From contig NZ_JAJNAY010000001.1 in NCBI RefSeq assembly GCF_021010565.1, positions 1,468,001 to 1,532,000 of the forward strand: 64,000 bases of DNA, given 5' to 3'. This DNA comes from Chryseobacterium turcicum (GTDB lineage Bacteria; Bacteroidota; Bacteroidia; Flavobacteriales; Weeksellaceae). The notes under the pieces were generated by a model, which saw nothing but the letters and a program-made list of their open reading frames with translations, made no database searches and was not told where the DNA came from. The translations under genes and the position numbers were made by a program. This document shows positions 15,212-24,800 of this stretch, piece after piece (position 1 is the stretch's first letter; each line of letters begins with the position of its first letter).

Positions 15212-17983
15212 TTATTTCACTTCAGCTTTCTTTCCTCCAAATTTGTTGAGTTTCATGGTTAAAGAAAACATGATATACCGTTTTAGGATTAAATCTTCTC
15301 TGTCTTCAAAATAGGTGTTGGTAATGGTACGTCTTACACTTTGGTTTTGATTAAGAACATCATATACTTTTACTTTGGCAGTGAGCTGTTTTTGAAAGAA
15401 TGAATAACCTAAACTGGTATTCCAGAAATAGAAGTCTCTCTTGAAACCAGGAGCAATGTTTGAGGTCGTGTTGTATTCAAAGTCGTTCCCAAAGATTAGT
15501 TTACTTTTAAAAATGTAATTGGTGAGTTCCATTTTAAGAATCTGATTGCTCGTTTTTATATTCCCGACACTGTAATTGTTGTATTCTGAGAAATTATAGC
15601 CTAATGAATACGATGGTTTAATGGTGAATTTTTCTTTCAATTCATACGTCAGATTGAAGCCTGGGTTGATGCTGTATGTTTCACTGGTAAACTGCTGCGT
15701 GTTGACAAAACCTCTGTTGTAGCCATAATTCATATTAAATCTAGGGTTTACAATAAGTTTATTTTGTTTCCATTTGAATGTTTTAGAAAAGCCACCGCCA
15801 AGGTTTACATATTTGTTTCCACTTATATTGACGTAGGTCGCAAATTGCTTTCCAGAATCGTCATAGTAAGAATAGTTGGTCACATCATTATTGTAGTAAT
15901 TGAAACTTAAGCTCATATAATAGTTCATGTTTTTCAAGATATTATAATTACTATAGTAAATATAGGCTGAGTTTTGCCACCTGTTTTTCAAATTGGGATT
16001 TCCTTGGTAAGTAACCAAAGGATTGAGGTTGTCTGTAAACGGAGTAAGCTGTTCTGCAGTAGGGATTGAAAAATCAGCGCTATTGTAAATACTCAGGCTT
16101 TTATTATCTGAAAACTGATACTGAAGATTTAAACTATAGCCGGGTAAAGCAAAGTTGTTTTGAAAATCGTATTGCTGACTGTTGAAAAACGAATTCACAT
16201 TCATATTTGTAATATCCAAGTTTGCCGATGCCCAAAAATTGATTTTCTTTTTATTGAGTTCATAAGATATTTCAGGCCTGAATTGGTTGTTTTTTTGGCT
16301 CATCGTATTCGATAAAGCATCATTATAGTCAGAATATTGCCCGTTACTTAAATCAAAATCATTGACGTCTCTTAAATTTCGGGTTAATTTATTTTCGTAA
16401 GTTAGGCTTACAGTTACATTTGATGAATCGGATAACGGCTCGGAATATGCGGTTGTAAAACGATATCTGTTGGTTTGATTTTTTGTCTTGGAAACCTGAT
16501 TTCTTATATCATTTGGATCTGTGGTTTGGTAGAAAATAGTTTGGGAATTATTGGTGTTTTCTCTTTTAGATTCCGAGATTGTGGTGTTGATGTTAGCTGA
16601 CCAAACACGGCCTTTCTTTTTAAATTTTCTTGAAAAATAAAGGTTGGGAGAAAAATTATTGTTTTCAGTTTTAGAACTTGTAAACGATTCGCTTTCGTTC
16701 AGAAGTAAATTGTCTTTTAAAGTAGATGATTTTGAATTGCTGAAATTGAAACCCTCTGTTCGTGAAAAGTTAGGTGAAAAATAAATGTTGGTAAGAGAAT
16801 CTATTTTTATTCTTGCTGAAGCAGCAAAACTATACTGTTGGCTATCATTCTCTCCGTTGCTTTCTGTGTTTGTTTTTAACGTAAATTCCGGTAATAAAGT
16901 GGTTCTCGAAACTCTTGATCTTGTTTCGAGATTATTATCAATGTGCATGAGACTTAAAGATTCCAGATCTGTTTTTTTGTCGAATTTATCACTGTAATTA
17001 AATCCTACTGTCGTGCTGCGTTGAATTCCTTTGGTATTGTTTCCGCCTTGTGTATAATAGGTATTTCCGCCATCACTAACTACAGATCCGCCCTGCATGA
17101 GCCAGGAATTTCTTCCGTGTCCCATGCTGTCGAAGACCTCATCATTAGAAAATCCCTGAGAATTGATATTGTTTGACGAAGCCAAAAGACTGACCTTTGA
17201 ATCTTTTTTAAAATAACTTAAAAGTAAACTGCCTTCATATCGCTCATCAGAACCGTAACCGGCGGTTAAACGCGATAGTAAACCTTTATTTTTCTTTTCG
17301 TCGATAGTAAAGTTGATGGTGGTATTCTTCGATTTCGGAGCTTTGCCGCTCAATTCCTCTTCTTTGGTTTTTGTAGTGGTAAACTGAATATTTTTAATAA
17401 TATCTGCCGGAAGATTTTGTAAGGCTATTTTCCCGTCTTTGTCAAAAAACGGTTTTCCGTTGATCATGATTTGGTCGACTTCTTTTCCGTTAACGGTAAT
17501 TTTTCCGTCGTTGCTTACTTCAACACCTGGAATCTGTTTTAAAAGTTCTTCAATTTTACTGTCAGGTCTTACTTTTATCGCCGAAGCATTAAACTCGATT
17601 GTATCTTTTTTAATTTTAACAGGCGAAGCTGAAATGGTGACTTCTTCAATATTTTGAACAGAGTTTTTCTCCAGTTCAATTTCTCCAAGCGAGACCGATT
17701 GTTTAATAATATCAAAACTTTTTGAGTACGTTATGTATTTTTCAGCATCAATTTTTAGAATAGTTGATTCTGAGAACTCATCAGTTTTTAGAGAGAATTT
17801 TCCTTCGCTGTTGGTTGGAGTATAATTGACAATGGAGGAATCTTTTTGTTTCAATAAATAAACGGTGACATTTTCAATTGGTTTTTTTTCAAAGTTTAAA
17901 ACTTTTCCGTCTATGCTTAATTTTTGCGCATTTAATAATAAATTGCTGACTACAAAGAACAGTAACCAAAACTTTTTTCCCAT
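15212..17983 (-). CDS. TonB-receptor-like outer-membrane beta-barrel protein
   Basis: This 923-aa protein has a signal peptide ending LLNAQ (about residue 20). A carboxypeptidase-regulatory-like domain follows (about 22-105, IDGKVLNFEKKPIENVTVYL). A plug-like region (about 110-225) includes KKDTIEFNASAIKVRPDSKIEELLKQIPGVEV split across the usual plug motif, plus INGKPFF. A long barrel rich in Tyr/Asn strands completes the protein. This is the OMP_b-brl_3 type common in Flavobacteriia. No TonB box or SusD partner is visible nearby, so the substrate is unknown. The promoter (18002-18009) gives a leader of about 12 nt. Confidence 0.88.
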   Translation of the reverse strand: MGKKFWLLFFVVSNLLLNAQKLSIDGKVLNFEKKPIENVTVYLLKQKDSSIVNYTPTNSEGKFSLKTDEFSESTILKIDAEKYITYSKSFDIIKQSVSLGEIELEKNSVQNIEEVTISASPVKIKKDTIEFNASAIKVRPDSKIEELLKQIPGVEVSNDGKITVNGKEVDQIMINGKPFFDKDGKIALQNLPADIIKNIQFTTTKTKEEELSGKAPKSKNTTINFTIDEKKNKGLLSRLTAGYGSDERYEGSLLLSYFKKDSKVSLLASSNNINSQGFSNDEVFDSMGHGRNSWLMQGGSVVSDGGNTYYTQGGNNTKGIQRSTTVGFNYSDKFDKKTDLESLSLMHIDNNLETRSRVSRTTLLPEFTLKTNTESNGENDSQQYSFAASARIKIDSLTNIYFSPNFSRTEGFNFSNSKSSTLKDNLLLNESESFTSSKTENNNFSPNLYFSRKFKKKGRVWSANINTTISESKRENTNNSQTIFYQTTDPNDIRNQVSKTKNQTNRYRFTTAYSEPLSDSSNVTVSLTYENKLTRNLRDVNDFDLSNGQYSDYNDALSNTMSQKNNQFRPEISYELNKKKINFWASANLDITNMNVNSFFNSQQYDFQNNFALPGYSLNLQYQFSDNKSLSIYNSADFSIPTAEQLTPFTDNLNPLVTYQGNPNLKNRWQNSAYIYYSNYNILKNMNYYMSLSFNYYNNDVTNYSYYDDSGKQFATYVNISGNKYVNLGGGFSKTFKWKQNKLIVNPRFNMNYGYNRGFVNTQQFTSETYSINPGFNLTYELKEKFTIKPSYSLGYNFSEYNNYSVGNIKTSNQILKMELTNYIFKSKLIFGNDFEYNTTSNIAPGFKRDFYFWNTSLGYSFFQKQLTAKVKVYDVLNQNQSVRRTITNTYFEDREDLILKRYIMFSLTMKLNKFGGKKAEVK

Positions 17984-18001
17984 TTATAGATGTTTAAGGC
18001 G

Positions 18002-18009
18002 CAAAAGTA
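18002..18009 (-). promoter_or_regulatory. Promoter -7 box of the barrel gene
   Basis: Minus-strand TACTTTTG matches TAnnTTTG and lies 18 bp before the start codon, implying a very short leader. Confidence 0.6.
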
Positions 18010-18015
18010 ATAAAA

Positions 18016-18039
18016 AAACATCCCTTTATTGGGATGTTT
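18016..18039 (-). terminator. Terminator of the BON operon
   Basis: AAACATCCC (18016-18024) pairs with GGGATGTTT (18031-18039) around a 6-nt loop, followed on the minus strand by TTTTATTAC. It sits directly upstream of the next gene's promoter. Confidence 0.8.
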
Positions 18040-18065
18040 CATGTTTTTTAAACTTAATTTTTAAT

Positions 18066-18485
18066 TTAAGCCTTCAAATATCTTGAGTAAGCGTAACCCT
18101 CCTGTCCATCGGCAGTTTTTACTTTCCACCAATCGTCTGAAGTTTGCTCTACTAAAGTAACAGAAGCTCCTTTAGCCGCTTTTCCTACAACTGCAGCTTC
18201 TGTAGAAGGCTCTTGTCTGATGTTTAGATTAGAATCTTCAGTCGCAACCGTAAGATTTGCACCAGCCGCAAGACCTGCAACCTGTACATCGATGTTGATG
18301 TCTGTAGCAGAATACGTAGAGTCAATAGCTCCTAAAGCGTTCCAAACTGCGTCTTTTGTTGCGGTATTTGAAGCGTTTCCGGAAACATAAAGAATACCGT
18401 CTTGCTCCTGAACCTGTAGATTAGAAATTCCTGCAGACTGAGCCGCAGAAACTACACTTGAATATTTATCTTGTAATGTGCTCAT
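18066..18485 (-). CDS. BON-like plus SH3b domain protein
   Basis: The N-terminal half of this 139-aa protein (about 1-70: LQVQEQDGILYVSGNASNTATKDAVWNALGAI split over a BON/LysM-associated pattern) resembles a BON domain. The C-terminal half (about 78-139) is a bacterial SH3 domain with LNIRQEPSTEAAVVGKAAKG and DDWWKVKTADGQEGYAYSRYL. No signal peptide is present, which is unusual for SH3b domains that usually bind cell-wall material. It follows a BON lipoprotein gene by 3 bp, so the two are translationally linked and probably act together in envelope stability or stress. The exact role is unknown. Confidence 0.8.
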   Translation of the reverse strand: MSTLQDKYSSVVSAAQSAGISNLQVQEQDGILYVSGNASNTATKDAVWNALGAIDSTYSATDINIDVQVAGLAAGANLTVATEDSNLNIRQEPSTEAAVVGKAAKGASVTLVEQTSDDWWKVKTADGQEGYAYSRYLKA

Positions 18486-18488
18486 TTT

Positions 18489-18983
18489 TTAATTTTTTAC
18501 CACTAGGTTATTGTTATATTTTCCAACTTTTAAAGCATCTACAGATTCTTTAATTTTTCTAGCCTGCGCTGAAGATACATTTCCTGTAAGTGTTAATTCT
18601 CCTTTTACAACCTCAACTTTTACAGAAGGGAAATCTTTCACAGCATCCTGTACTTTTTGCTGAACCATAGGGTCTACAGCTGAAGCCGTTTCTACAGGCG
18701 GTGGTGGAGGTGGAGCAACTTCTACAGTGGCCATATCATGCACATCTTTTACTCCTTTTATTTCTTTTAGAGATTTTACGGCTGCGTCTTTTTCAGCCTG
18801 AGTAGCAAAGGTTCCTCCAAGATGGGCAACGCCTTCTTTTACTTCAACAGTTGCTGTGGGGGTTGCTGTTACAATAGTTGTTGCTTGAGTCTGAAGCTCA
18901 GCATCAGAAACTTTCTTTTTACACGAAATAGCTCCAAATGATATCGCCAAAGCTAAGGCAGACATAGTGATTGTTTTTTTCAT
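18489..18983 (-). CDS. BON-domain lipoprotein (OsmY-like)
   Basis: This 164-aa protein has a lipoprotein signal (AISFGAISC, lipidated Cys21) followed by KKK. Two BON domains (about 33-88 and 108-164), each with a VxVxxGxxxLxGxV pattern, are split by a proline-rich linker (VAPPPPPPVE). BON domains bind phospholipid, and OsmY-type proteins act in envelope stress. It is first in a two-gene operon; its promoter box TACATTTG (minus strand) is at 19015-19022, giving a leader of about 25 nt. Confidence 0.88.
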   Translation of the reverse strand: MKKTITMSALALAISFGAISCKKKVSDAELQTQATTIVTATPTATVEVKEGVAHLGGTFATQAEKDAAVKSLKEIKGVKDVHDMATVEVAPPPPPPVETASAVDPMVQQKVQDAVKDFPSVKVEVVKGELTLTGNVSSAQARKIKESVDALKVGKYNNNLVVKN

Positions 18984-19014
18984 AATTAAGATAATTTAAT
19001 GTTTTCGTTAGACT

Positions 19015-19022
19015 CAAATGTA
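19015..19022 (-). promoter_or_regulatory. Promoter -7 box of the BON operon
   Basis: Minus-strand TACATTTG matches TAnnTTTG, 32 bp before the start codon. Confidence 0.6.
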
Positions 19023-19170
19023 ATAATAAAATCTATACCAATGTTGTGAAAAAATAATAATTATCAAAAATATTATGATTTAAGCTTTTCATAATCTGAT
19101 GTTTAATTTTTTTTGAGTGGTGAAATTATTAAGCTTAAAAACAAACTTTTATACTAAAATATAAAACTAT

Positions 19171-19178
19171 TATATTTG
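19171..19178 (+). promoter_or_regulatory. Promoter -7 box of the symporter gene
   Basis: TATATTTG matches TAnnTTTG. Transcription would start near 19185, which rules out the TTG at 19176 as the translation start and supports the ATG at 19197. Confidence 0.65.
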
Positions 19179-19196
19179 TGGCAATTGATAATAGAT

Positions 19197-20447
19197 ATGA
19201 AAGGACAAAACAAACTATTTTTTGCCATCATCATTGCACTTATTCTGGGTGTAGCAATTGGAGGCTTAGTTCATTTACAGTATCCTGAAAGCGCAGAGCC
19301 GTTTTCAAAAAATATAAAACTCCTCGGAACTATTTTCATCAGACTGGTTCAGATGATTATTGCGCCCTTAGTTTTTACCACATTGGTGGTAGGAATTGCC
19401 AAAATGAGCGATATTAAAATGATTGGAAGGGTAGGGTCAAAAGCGATGCTTTGGTTTATTTCTGCATCTCTTGTATCTCTTTTCATCGGTTTAATTTTGG
19501 TCAATTGGCTTGAGCCGGGGCATGTAACCAAACTTCCGATACAGGATGTGGCTTCTGCAGATGAACTATTAAAATCGAGTAAAGGATTTTCTATGGAAGA
19601 TTTTGTGAAGCATGTAGTTCCTAAAAGTATTTTTGAAGCTTTTGCAACTAATGAAGTGCTTCAAATTGTGGTTTTCTCCATTATGTTTGGGGTGGCTTTG
19701 GCTAATTTAGGAGACGAATATGCGCAGCCTGTTATCAAATTATTTGATGTAGTAGCGCATGCGATTCTTAAAATGGTAGGGTATATCATGTGGTTTGCTC
19801 CGCTTGGAGTTTTGGGTGCGATTGCAGCCGTTGTAGCCACAAATGGTTTTGAAATCTTTAAAGTATACGCCATCTATCTGCGAGACTTTTTCTTTGCTAT
19901 TGCTGTGTTATGGCTTGTTCTATTGATTGTAGGATATTTAATCTTAGGAAACCGTTTATTCGAATTGTTAAGAAGAATTAAAGCTCCTTTATTGATTGCT
20001 TTTTCTACGACAAGTTCGGAAGCCGTTTTCCCTAAATTGGTAGAAGAATTAGAAAGATTTGGCTGTAACAATAGAGTAGTATCATTTATTTTACCATTAG
20101 GATATTCATTTAATTTGGATGGAAGTATGATGTACATGACATTTGCTTCAATCTTTATTGCTCAGATTTACGGTATAGAAATGTCTATTGGGCAACAAAT
20201 TACAATGCTTTTGGTGTTGATGCTAACTTCTAAAGGAATTGCAGGGGTTCCAAGAGCTTCTTTGGTCATTATCGTGGCGACTTGCTCGATGTTTGGAATT
20301 CCACCGGAAGGAATTGCTTTAATCCTTCCGATAGACCACTTCTGCGATATGGCGAGAAGTACTACCAATGTTTTAGGAAACGCTTTAGCAACTTCTGCCG
20401 TTTCAAAATGGGAAGGGCAGCTTGATAATCATGGCGGTGATATGTAA
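19197..20447 (+). CDS. Dicarboxylate/amino acid:cation symporter (DAACS family)
   Basis: This integral membrane protein of 416 aa is counted from the ATG at 19197 (MKGQNKLFF), because the promoter box overlaps the possible upstream TTG. It carries the GltP/DctA hallmarks: STTSSEAVFPKLVEELE (serine-rich hairpin), SFNLDGSMMYMTFASIFIAQ, SKGIAGVPRASLVI and DHFCDMARSTTNVLGNALAT (substrate- and sodium/proton-binding region). Glutamate, aspartate or C4-dicarboxylates are the usual substrates, taken up with protons or sodium; specificity cannot be read. It is monocistronic, with a good terminator after it. Confidence 0.93.
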   Translation: MKGQNKLFFAIIIALILGVAIGGLVHLQYPESAEPFSKNIKLLGTIFIRLVQMIIAPLVFTTLVVGIAKMSDIKMIGRVGSKAMLWFISASLVSLFIGLILVNWLEPGHVTKLPIQDVASADELLKSSKGFSMEDFVKHVVPKSIFEAFATNEVLQIVVFSIMFGVALANLGDEYAQPVIKLFDVVAHAILKMVGYIMWFAPLGVLGAIAAVVATNGFEIFKVYAIYLRDFFFAIAVLWLVLLIVGYLILGNRLFELLRRIKAPLLIAFSTTSSEAVFPKLVEELERFGCNNRVVSFILPLGYSFNLDGSMMYMTFASIFIAQIYGIEMSIGQQITMLLVLMLTSKGIAGVPRASLVIIVATCSMFGIPPEGIALILPIDHFCDMARSTTNVLGNALATSAVSKWEGQLDNHGGDM

Positions 20448-20470
20448 AGCATTAATTTAGATAAAATAAT

Positions 20471-20513
20471 AAATGGTCAATAGTGAATTTTTAATCTTCA
20501 TTATTGACCATTT
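20471..20513 (+). terminator. Terminator of the symporter gene
   Basis: A 17-bp stem (AAATGGTCAATAGTGAA with its complement, one mismatch) around a 9-nt loop, followed by TATTTTTTA. Confidence 0.85.
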
Positions 20514-20520
20514 ATTTTTT

Positions 20521-20640
20521 AGGAGCTTTTTCCCGCTTTCCATTGTATCTTTTTGGTTGCGGCTTCCGCTGCGCTCCACCCGCAACCAAAAAGGATGTCA
20601 TTCCAATCTGGGCTAGGGTTGCAGTCATTATTTTTCAGTA
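20521..20640. repeat. REP-like hairpin element
   Basis: A perfect 14-bp inverted repeat, CTTTTTGGTTGCGG (20549-20562) with its complement at 20580-20593, lies in an unusually GC-rich stretch (GGCTTCCGCTGCGCTCC) inside an AT-rich gap. The surrounding GGAGCTTTTTCCCGCTTTCC and ATCTGGGCTAGGGTT are probably part of the unit. This looks like a dispersed intergenic repeat. Confidence 0.6.
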
Positions 20641-20658
20641 TAGAAATAACCACAAAGT

Positions 20659-20735
20659 TTGTCATTCTGAAAGAATTCAAGCACGAATCTTTTCATTTTT
20701 TCTAATATTATAATAAAGATTTCTCCAGAATGATA
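20659..20735. repeat. GTCATTCTGAAAGAAT-type repeat, copy 1
   Basis: GTCATTCTGAAAGAATTC at 20661 and its degenerate inverted partner ending CCAGAATGATAA near 20735 form a loose hairpin. A better preserved relative is at 21659-21728, flanking the PhyH gene on the other side. Confidence 0.5.
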
Positions 20736-20851
20736 AATATTGTATTCCTTTGCTGAGTGGAACGCCCTTGCGAACGAAAAATACACAGAATCATTTAAAA
20801 AAAATCTTTGCGAACTTTGCGTTTAAAATAGTTCCAAAAAAATCATATTAA

Positions 20852-21592
20852 ATGAATTTACAACAACATAAAAATATAATTCAGGAAAATGGTTTCACCG
20901 TAATCAACAATATTTTTTCTACAGAAGAAATTGAAAAAATAAGTGAAGTCATTCAAAATATCGACACGTCTAAAGAAACGTTCAGAAAGTCGGAAGACCT
21001 TTTTGCTATCAGACAATTTTTAAAAGAAATTCCGGAAATCAAAGATTTGATTTTTAATGAAAATCTTCAAAAGATTATTAAAGATATTTTTGGAGATAAC
21101 TATTTTGTGGTTAAAAGTATTTACTTCGATAAACCAGAAAAATCAAACTGGTATGTTGCCTACCATCAGGATTTGACAATTTCGGTAGATAAAAAAGTGC
21201 CGCTCGAGAATTTCGGACCATGGACGACCAAGCAGAATCAGTTTGCGGTACAGCCACCTTTAGATATTCTTGAAAATATTTTTACCATAAGAATTCATCT
21301 CGATGACACCGATGAAAATAATGGCGCTTTAAAAGTAGTCCCTAAATCTCATGCAAAAGGAATCTACAGACCCGAAACCATCGATTGGAATGTGGAAACA
21401 GAACATATCTGCAACGTCGAAAAAGGCGGAGTTATGATGATGAAACCTTTACTTCTTCACGGTTCCAATCGCACTACAAACGGAATGAAAAGAAGAGTTA
21501 TTCATATTGAATTTTCTGATAAAGAATTACCGGAGGAGTTGAATTGGCCAGAGAGAATGAATTTAAATCTCACACATAATTTTATTATTTGA
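20852..21592 (+). CDS. Phytanoyl-CoA dioxygenase (PhyH) family protein
   Basis: This 246-aa protein is a soluble Fe(II)/2-oxoglutarate dioxygenase of the PhyH family. The metal-binding facial triad is visible as His105 and Asp107 in YHQDLT and His203 in LLLHGSNRTT; an Arg about ten residues later (GMKRRV) would bind 2-oxoglutarate. The double-stranded beta-helix core lies between (IRIHLDDTDENNGALKVVPKSH over two lines of the fold). It stands alone between two REP-like repeats, so no pathway partner indicates its substrate; a small-molecule hydroxylase is likely. Confidence 0.88.
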   Translation: MNLQQHKNIIQENGFTVINNIFSTEEIEKISEVIQNIDTSKETFRKSEDLFAIRQFLKEIPEIKDLIFNENLQKIIKDIFGDNYFVVKSIYFDKPEKSNWYVAYHQDLTISVDKKVPLENFGPWTTKQNQFAVQPPLDILENIFTIRIHLDDTDENNGALKVVPKSHAKGIYRPETIDWNVETEHICNVEKGGVMMMKPLLLHGSNRTTNGMKRRVIHIEFSDKELPEELNWPERMNLNLTHNFII

Positions 21593-21658
21593 AGATTTTC
21601 AGTACAAAAATATAATCGATACAGTATTATTGGTAGTGAAATGTAATTGATACAGCTT

Positions 21659-21728
21659 GTTTGTCATTCCGCAGGAATCTCAACAGTTAATAGAATAATG
21701 CTGCCGAGATTCTTTCAGAATGACAAAC
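21659..21728. repeat. GTCATTCTGAAAGAAT-type repeat, copy 2
   Basis: Arms of 28 nt (21659-21686 and 21701-21728) pair with few mismatches around a 14-nt loop. Outer ends are GTTTGTCATTC and GAATGACAAAC. It is a mobile intergenic repeat or a terminator-like end of the PhyH transcript. Confidence 0.6.
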
Positions 21729-21778
21729 TTTGCGTTTACTTATTTTATTAATACTACAGATTAATAATCATTAAACAA

Positions 21779-21804
21779 AAACCTCTTCCAATCGGAAGAG
21801 GTTT
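21779..21804 (-). terminator. Terminator of the AsmA-like gene
   Basis: AAACCTCTTCC and GGAAGAGGTTT form an 11-bp stem with loop AATC, 7 bp after the stop; minus-strand TTTTTGTTTAAT follows. Confidence 0.88.
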
Positions 21805-21810
21805 CATTAT

Positions 21811-24800
21811 TTATTTCAAATTCTTCTTTTCACTTTCAGCTTTTTTGGCAGCTTCCTCTTCTTCTAAAGATTTTTGATAATCTTTGAAATCATCGTCGGT
21901 CTCGTTCAAGTCTTCTTTTTGATATTTTCCTGTTTCCACTTTAAATGTGTCCGAAGGTCCGGTAATTTTAATAGGAATTCCAATAATTCCGAAAGGAGGG
22001 AGGCCTAGACGCATTCCGACATTGATGTACCCATCCAGACTTACCTGGCCTTCAATTCTTGGCCTGAAGCCTGCAATTTTAAACTTCGTTCGTTCGATAG
22101 TGATAACGTTGTCTTTTATATTTGTTTTAATATCAACCTTAGTCACTTTTGCATCGTGCAGCGCATTGGCTGAGGTTTTTTCAGCGACTGAGTTGAAGAC
22201 TTTAAACCCATGAAACTGTATATCTTCCAGTGTAAGAATACCATCACCTTTTATTGTTTTTAGTTTTGGGAAGAAATCTGCACCCAAATCGCCTTCCAAA
22301 TGATAATCTATAGAAACTTTTCCGTGCGCTTTTTCTGCTGCCGAAACCATTTCTCTGAATAATGTGATTTCTTTGTATGCTCTCTGGATATCAAAGTTTT
22401 TAGCCTTTGTGTTGATGCTGAACTTTGCTTTTTTAGCATTGATAGGAGTGTAGGTTCCGTTGGCATTGAATGTTGAGCCAATCATCCCAAACTCAGTTTC
22501 ATTGAGCAATAGATTTCCATCTTTTAAAGCTAAGTTGCCTTTAAAATTATTAAGATTAATATCTTTAAATAAAATTTGATTGGCATTTCCGTTTATTGTA
22601 ATATCGAGATTTTTAGGCAGTAAAATCACTCCTTTTTCTGCAGATGAAGAATTCGAAGATTCTCCAGAATTGTAGGCCATAAAATCATCAACATTCACTT
22701 TTTTTGAGGTGAAGCTGATATTTCCATTTAAGTTTTGGTCTTTTAGAATATAATTAATGTAATTGCTTACATTTCCGTTGAATACGAATATATTCTTCTT
22801 GTAACGGGCTTTTACATCTTCAAATTTGAGCTGGCTTCCGTTCAGTTTAAACAATCCTTCTTTTATCACAAATTTACTTGGGAAAAACTTAGAGTGTATG
22901 GTGATATTTTCAATTTTCACAAAACCACGGTTCTGTATATTTTCCAGAGCAGCTCCGTTTTCACCTTTTAAGCCAACGTCGGTAGAAATCACACCATTTA
23001 CGTCAAGCCCTTCAATAGGGAAAAGTTTATACAGATTGCCCAAATTAAGCTGCCCTTTTGAATGAAGTCTGTAATCAAGATTGTTTAAATTTTTTAAATT
23101 GGCTTTTACCGTAAAAGGTTTTCCTGCCAAAGTAAACGAAATCGGAAGAATACTGATATTTAAATCATTAAAAGAACCTCTTCCACTTTTTATTTGCGTT
23201 TCTACATTGATGTTTTCTAAAGGAAGCTCAGGATAACTATCTAATTTTATAAAACCATTTTTTAACGATAATGTACTATTGGTTACCGGAACTTTTTTCT
23301 TTTTAGGTTCATAAGTTCCTGTTGCTTTTGATTGTACAAAAAGGTCACCTCGAAGATTAATTCCTTTTACAGGATAAATTTTGTAGAGGTCTTCCAGATG
23401 AATTTTTGCAGTAAAATCTGCGTCAATAGGGTAGTTGTATAAATTTTTAATTTCAATTTTTCCTTTTGCATAATTGTCCAGTGCTTTAGCGTCGATGTTA
23501 TGAACTAAGATTTCTGTGTTTTTAAAGTTGCCATTCTTATTGCGAATGTCCATATCAAGGTTGATATAATCTAAAGCAGCAGGCATTTCTCTCATTTTGA
23601 AATATCCGTTTTTCAAATCTGCTTTTATGTCAAAAAGAGGGATTTTTTGTAAATTATTTTTTGAATCAGTAAAAATGTAACCTTTCCAACTTCCTTTAAG
23701 CTTAAAATCTCCTTTTGCATCGATTTTTTTGTATCCAATTGCATTTTTTAAGGCCTCAAGATTGATGTTTGAGTCTATGTTTCCCTCCGAAAACTTGGCA
23801 GACCCATTTTCAAAAATAAAATTAGTTCTTGTATACCCATTTAATAAACTAAAATTAAGCTCACTTACTTTTATTTTAAGTTTATCAGGATTTAAAGCTG
23901 GAATATCAATCGTAGAAACCAGATTTAAATTTTTGATTGGCGACGACGATTTTTGATAATTAAAAGAGCCGTTGTTTATATTTGCTTCAAGATGAATATC
24001 TGGATTTTGTTTCTTTGAAGCATTTAAAATTCCTTTCATTGTAAACAAAAGGTCAGTTTTTCCTTTCATTTCAACCTGTTTTGCATACTCTTGATATGCT
24101 TCCGGAATTATTGCAGGAATCGTTTTTATATCAGCATTTTTTGTTGTTATTTTTAAATCGTAAACCTGCTGTTCATTTGCCATTTTCAGGCTCCCCTGAA
24201 GATTAAACGGAAAACCTCCTAACGCTAAAGGATTATCAGTAAAATAAAAAGCTAACTGATTAATATTGATTTTTGTGTTAATTTTTCCTTTAAGGGGTAA
24301 ATCTTTAACCCATGTATCTTTATCAATTTTGAAAAACGTATTGCTTACTTCGGTGTTAGCGTGTAAACTTAAAATATCTTTCGATAAATCAATCAGTCCG
24401 TCATATTCTAAGTTGTCTAATTTTAAATAAGTTTTGCTTTGCTGGTCATCATAGATAAAATTAGAATTTGAAATTTTAAAATTCTGCAAAGCCAAAGTAA
24501 GTTTAGAGTCATTTTTCTCTTTAGATTCTTCTTCAGCAATGAGAATATCGAAATTGTTTTTTCCTAAACTGTCAATTTTCATTCGGATGTTTGCATTTTC
24601 AATATACAGCTTATTGAAAATTATTTTGTCTCCGAAAAGACTTGTAATATCTACGCCTAAACCGATTTCATTTGCATCAATAAAGTTTTCTGTTTGAAAG
24701 GGCTGGCTGGCTTTTACGGAAGGATGGGTAAGGGTAACCGTAAGATTTGGAAAGTGTTTAAAGAAAGAAATATCTAAATCTTTGAAATCTACTTTTGTCT

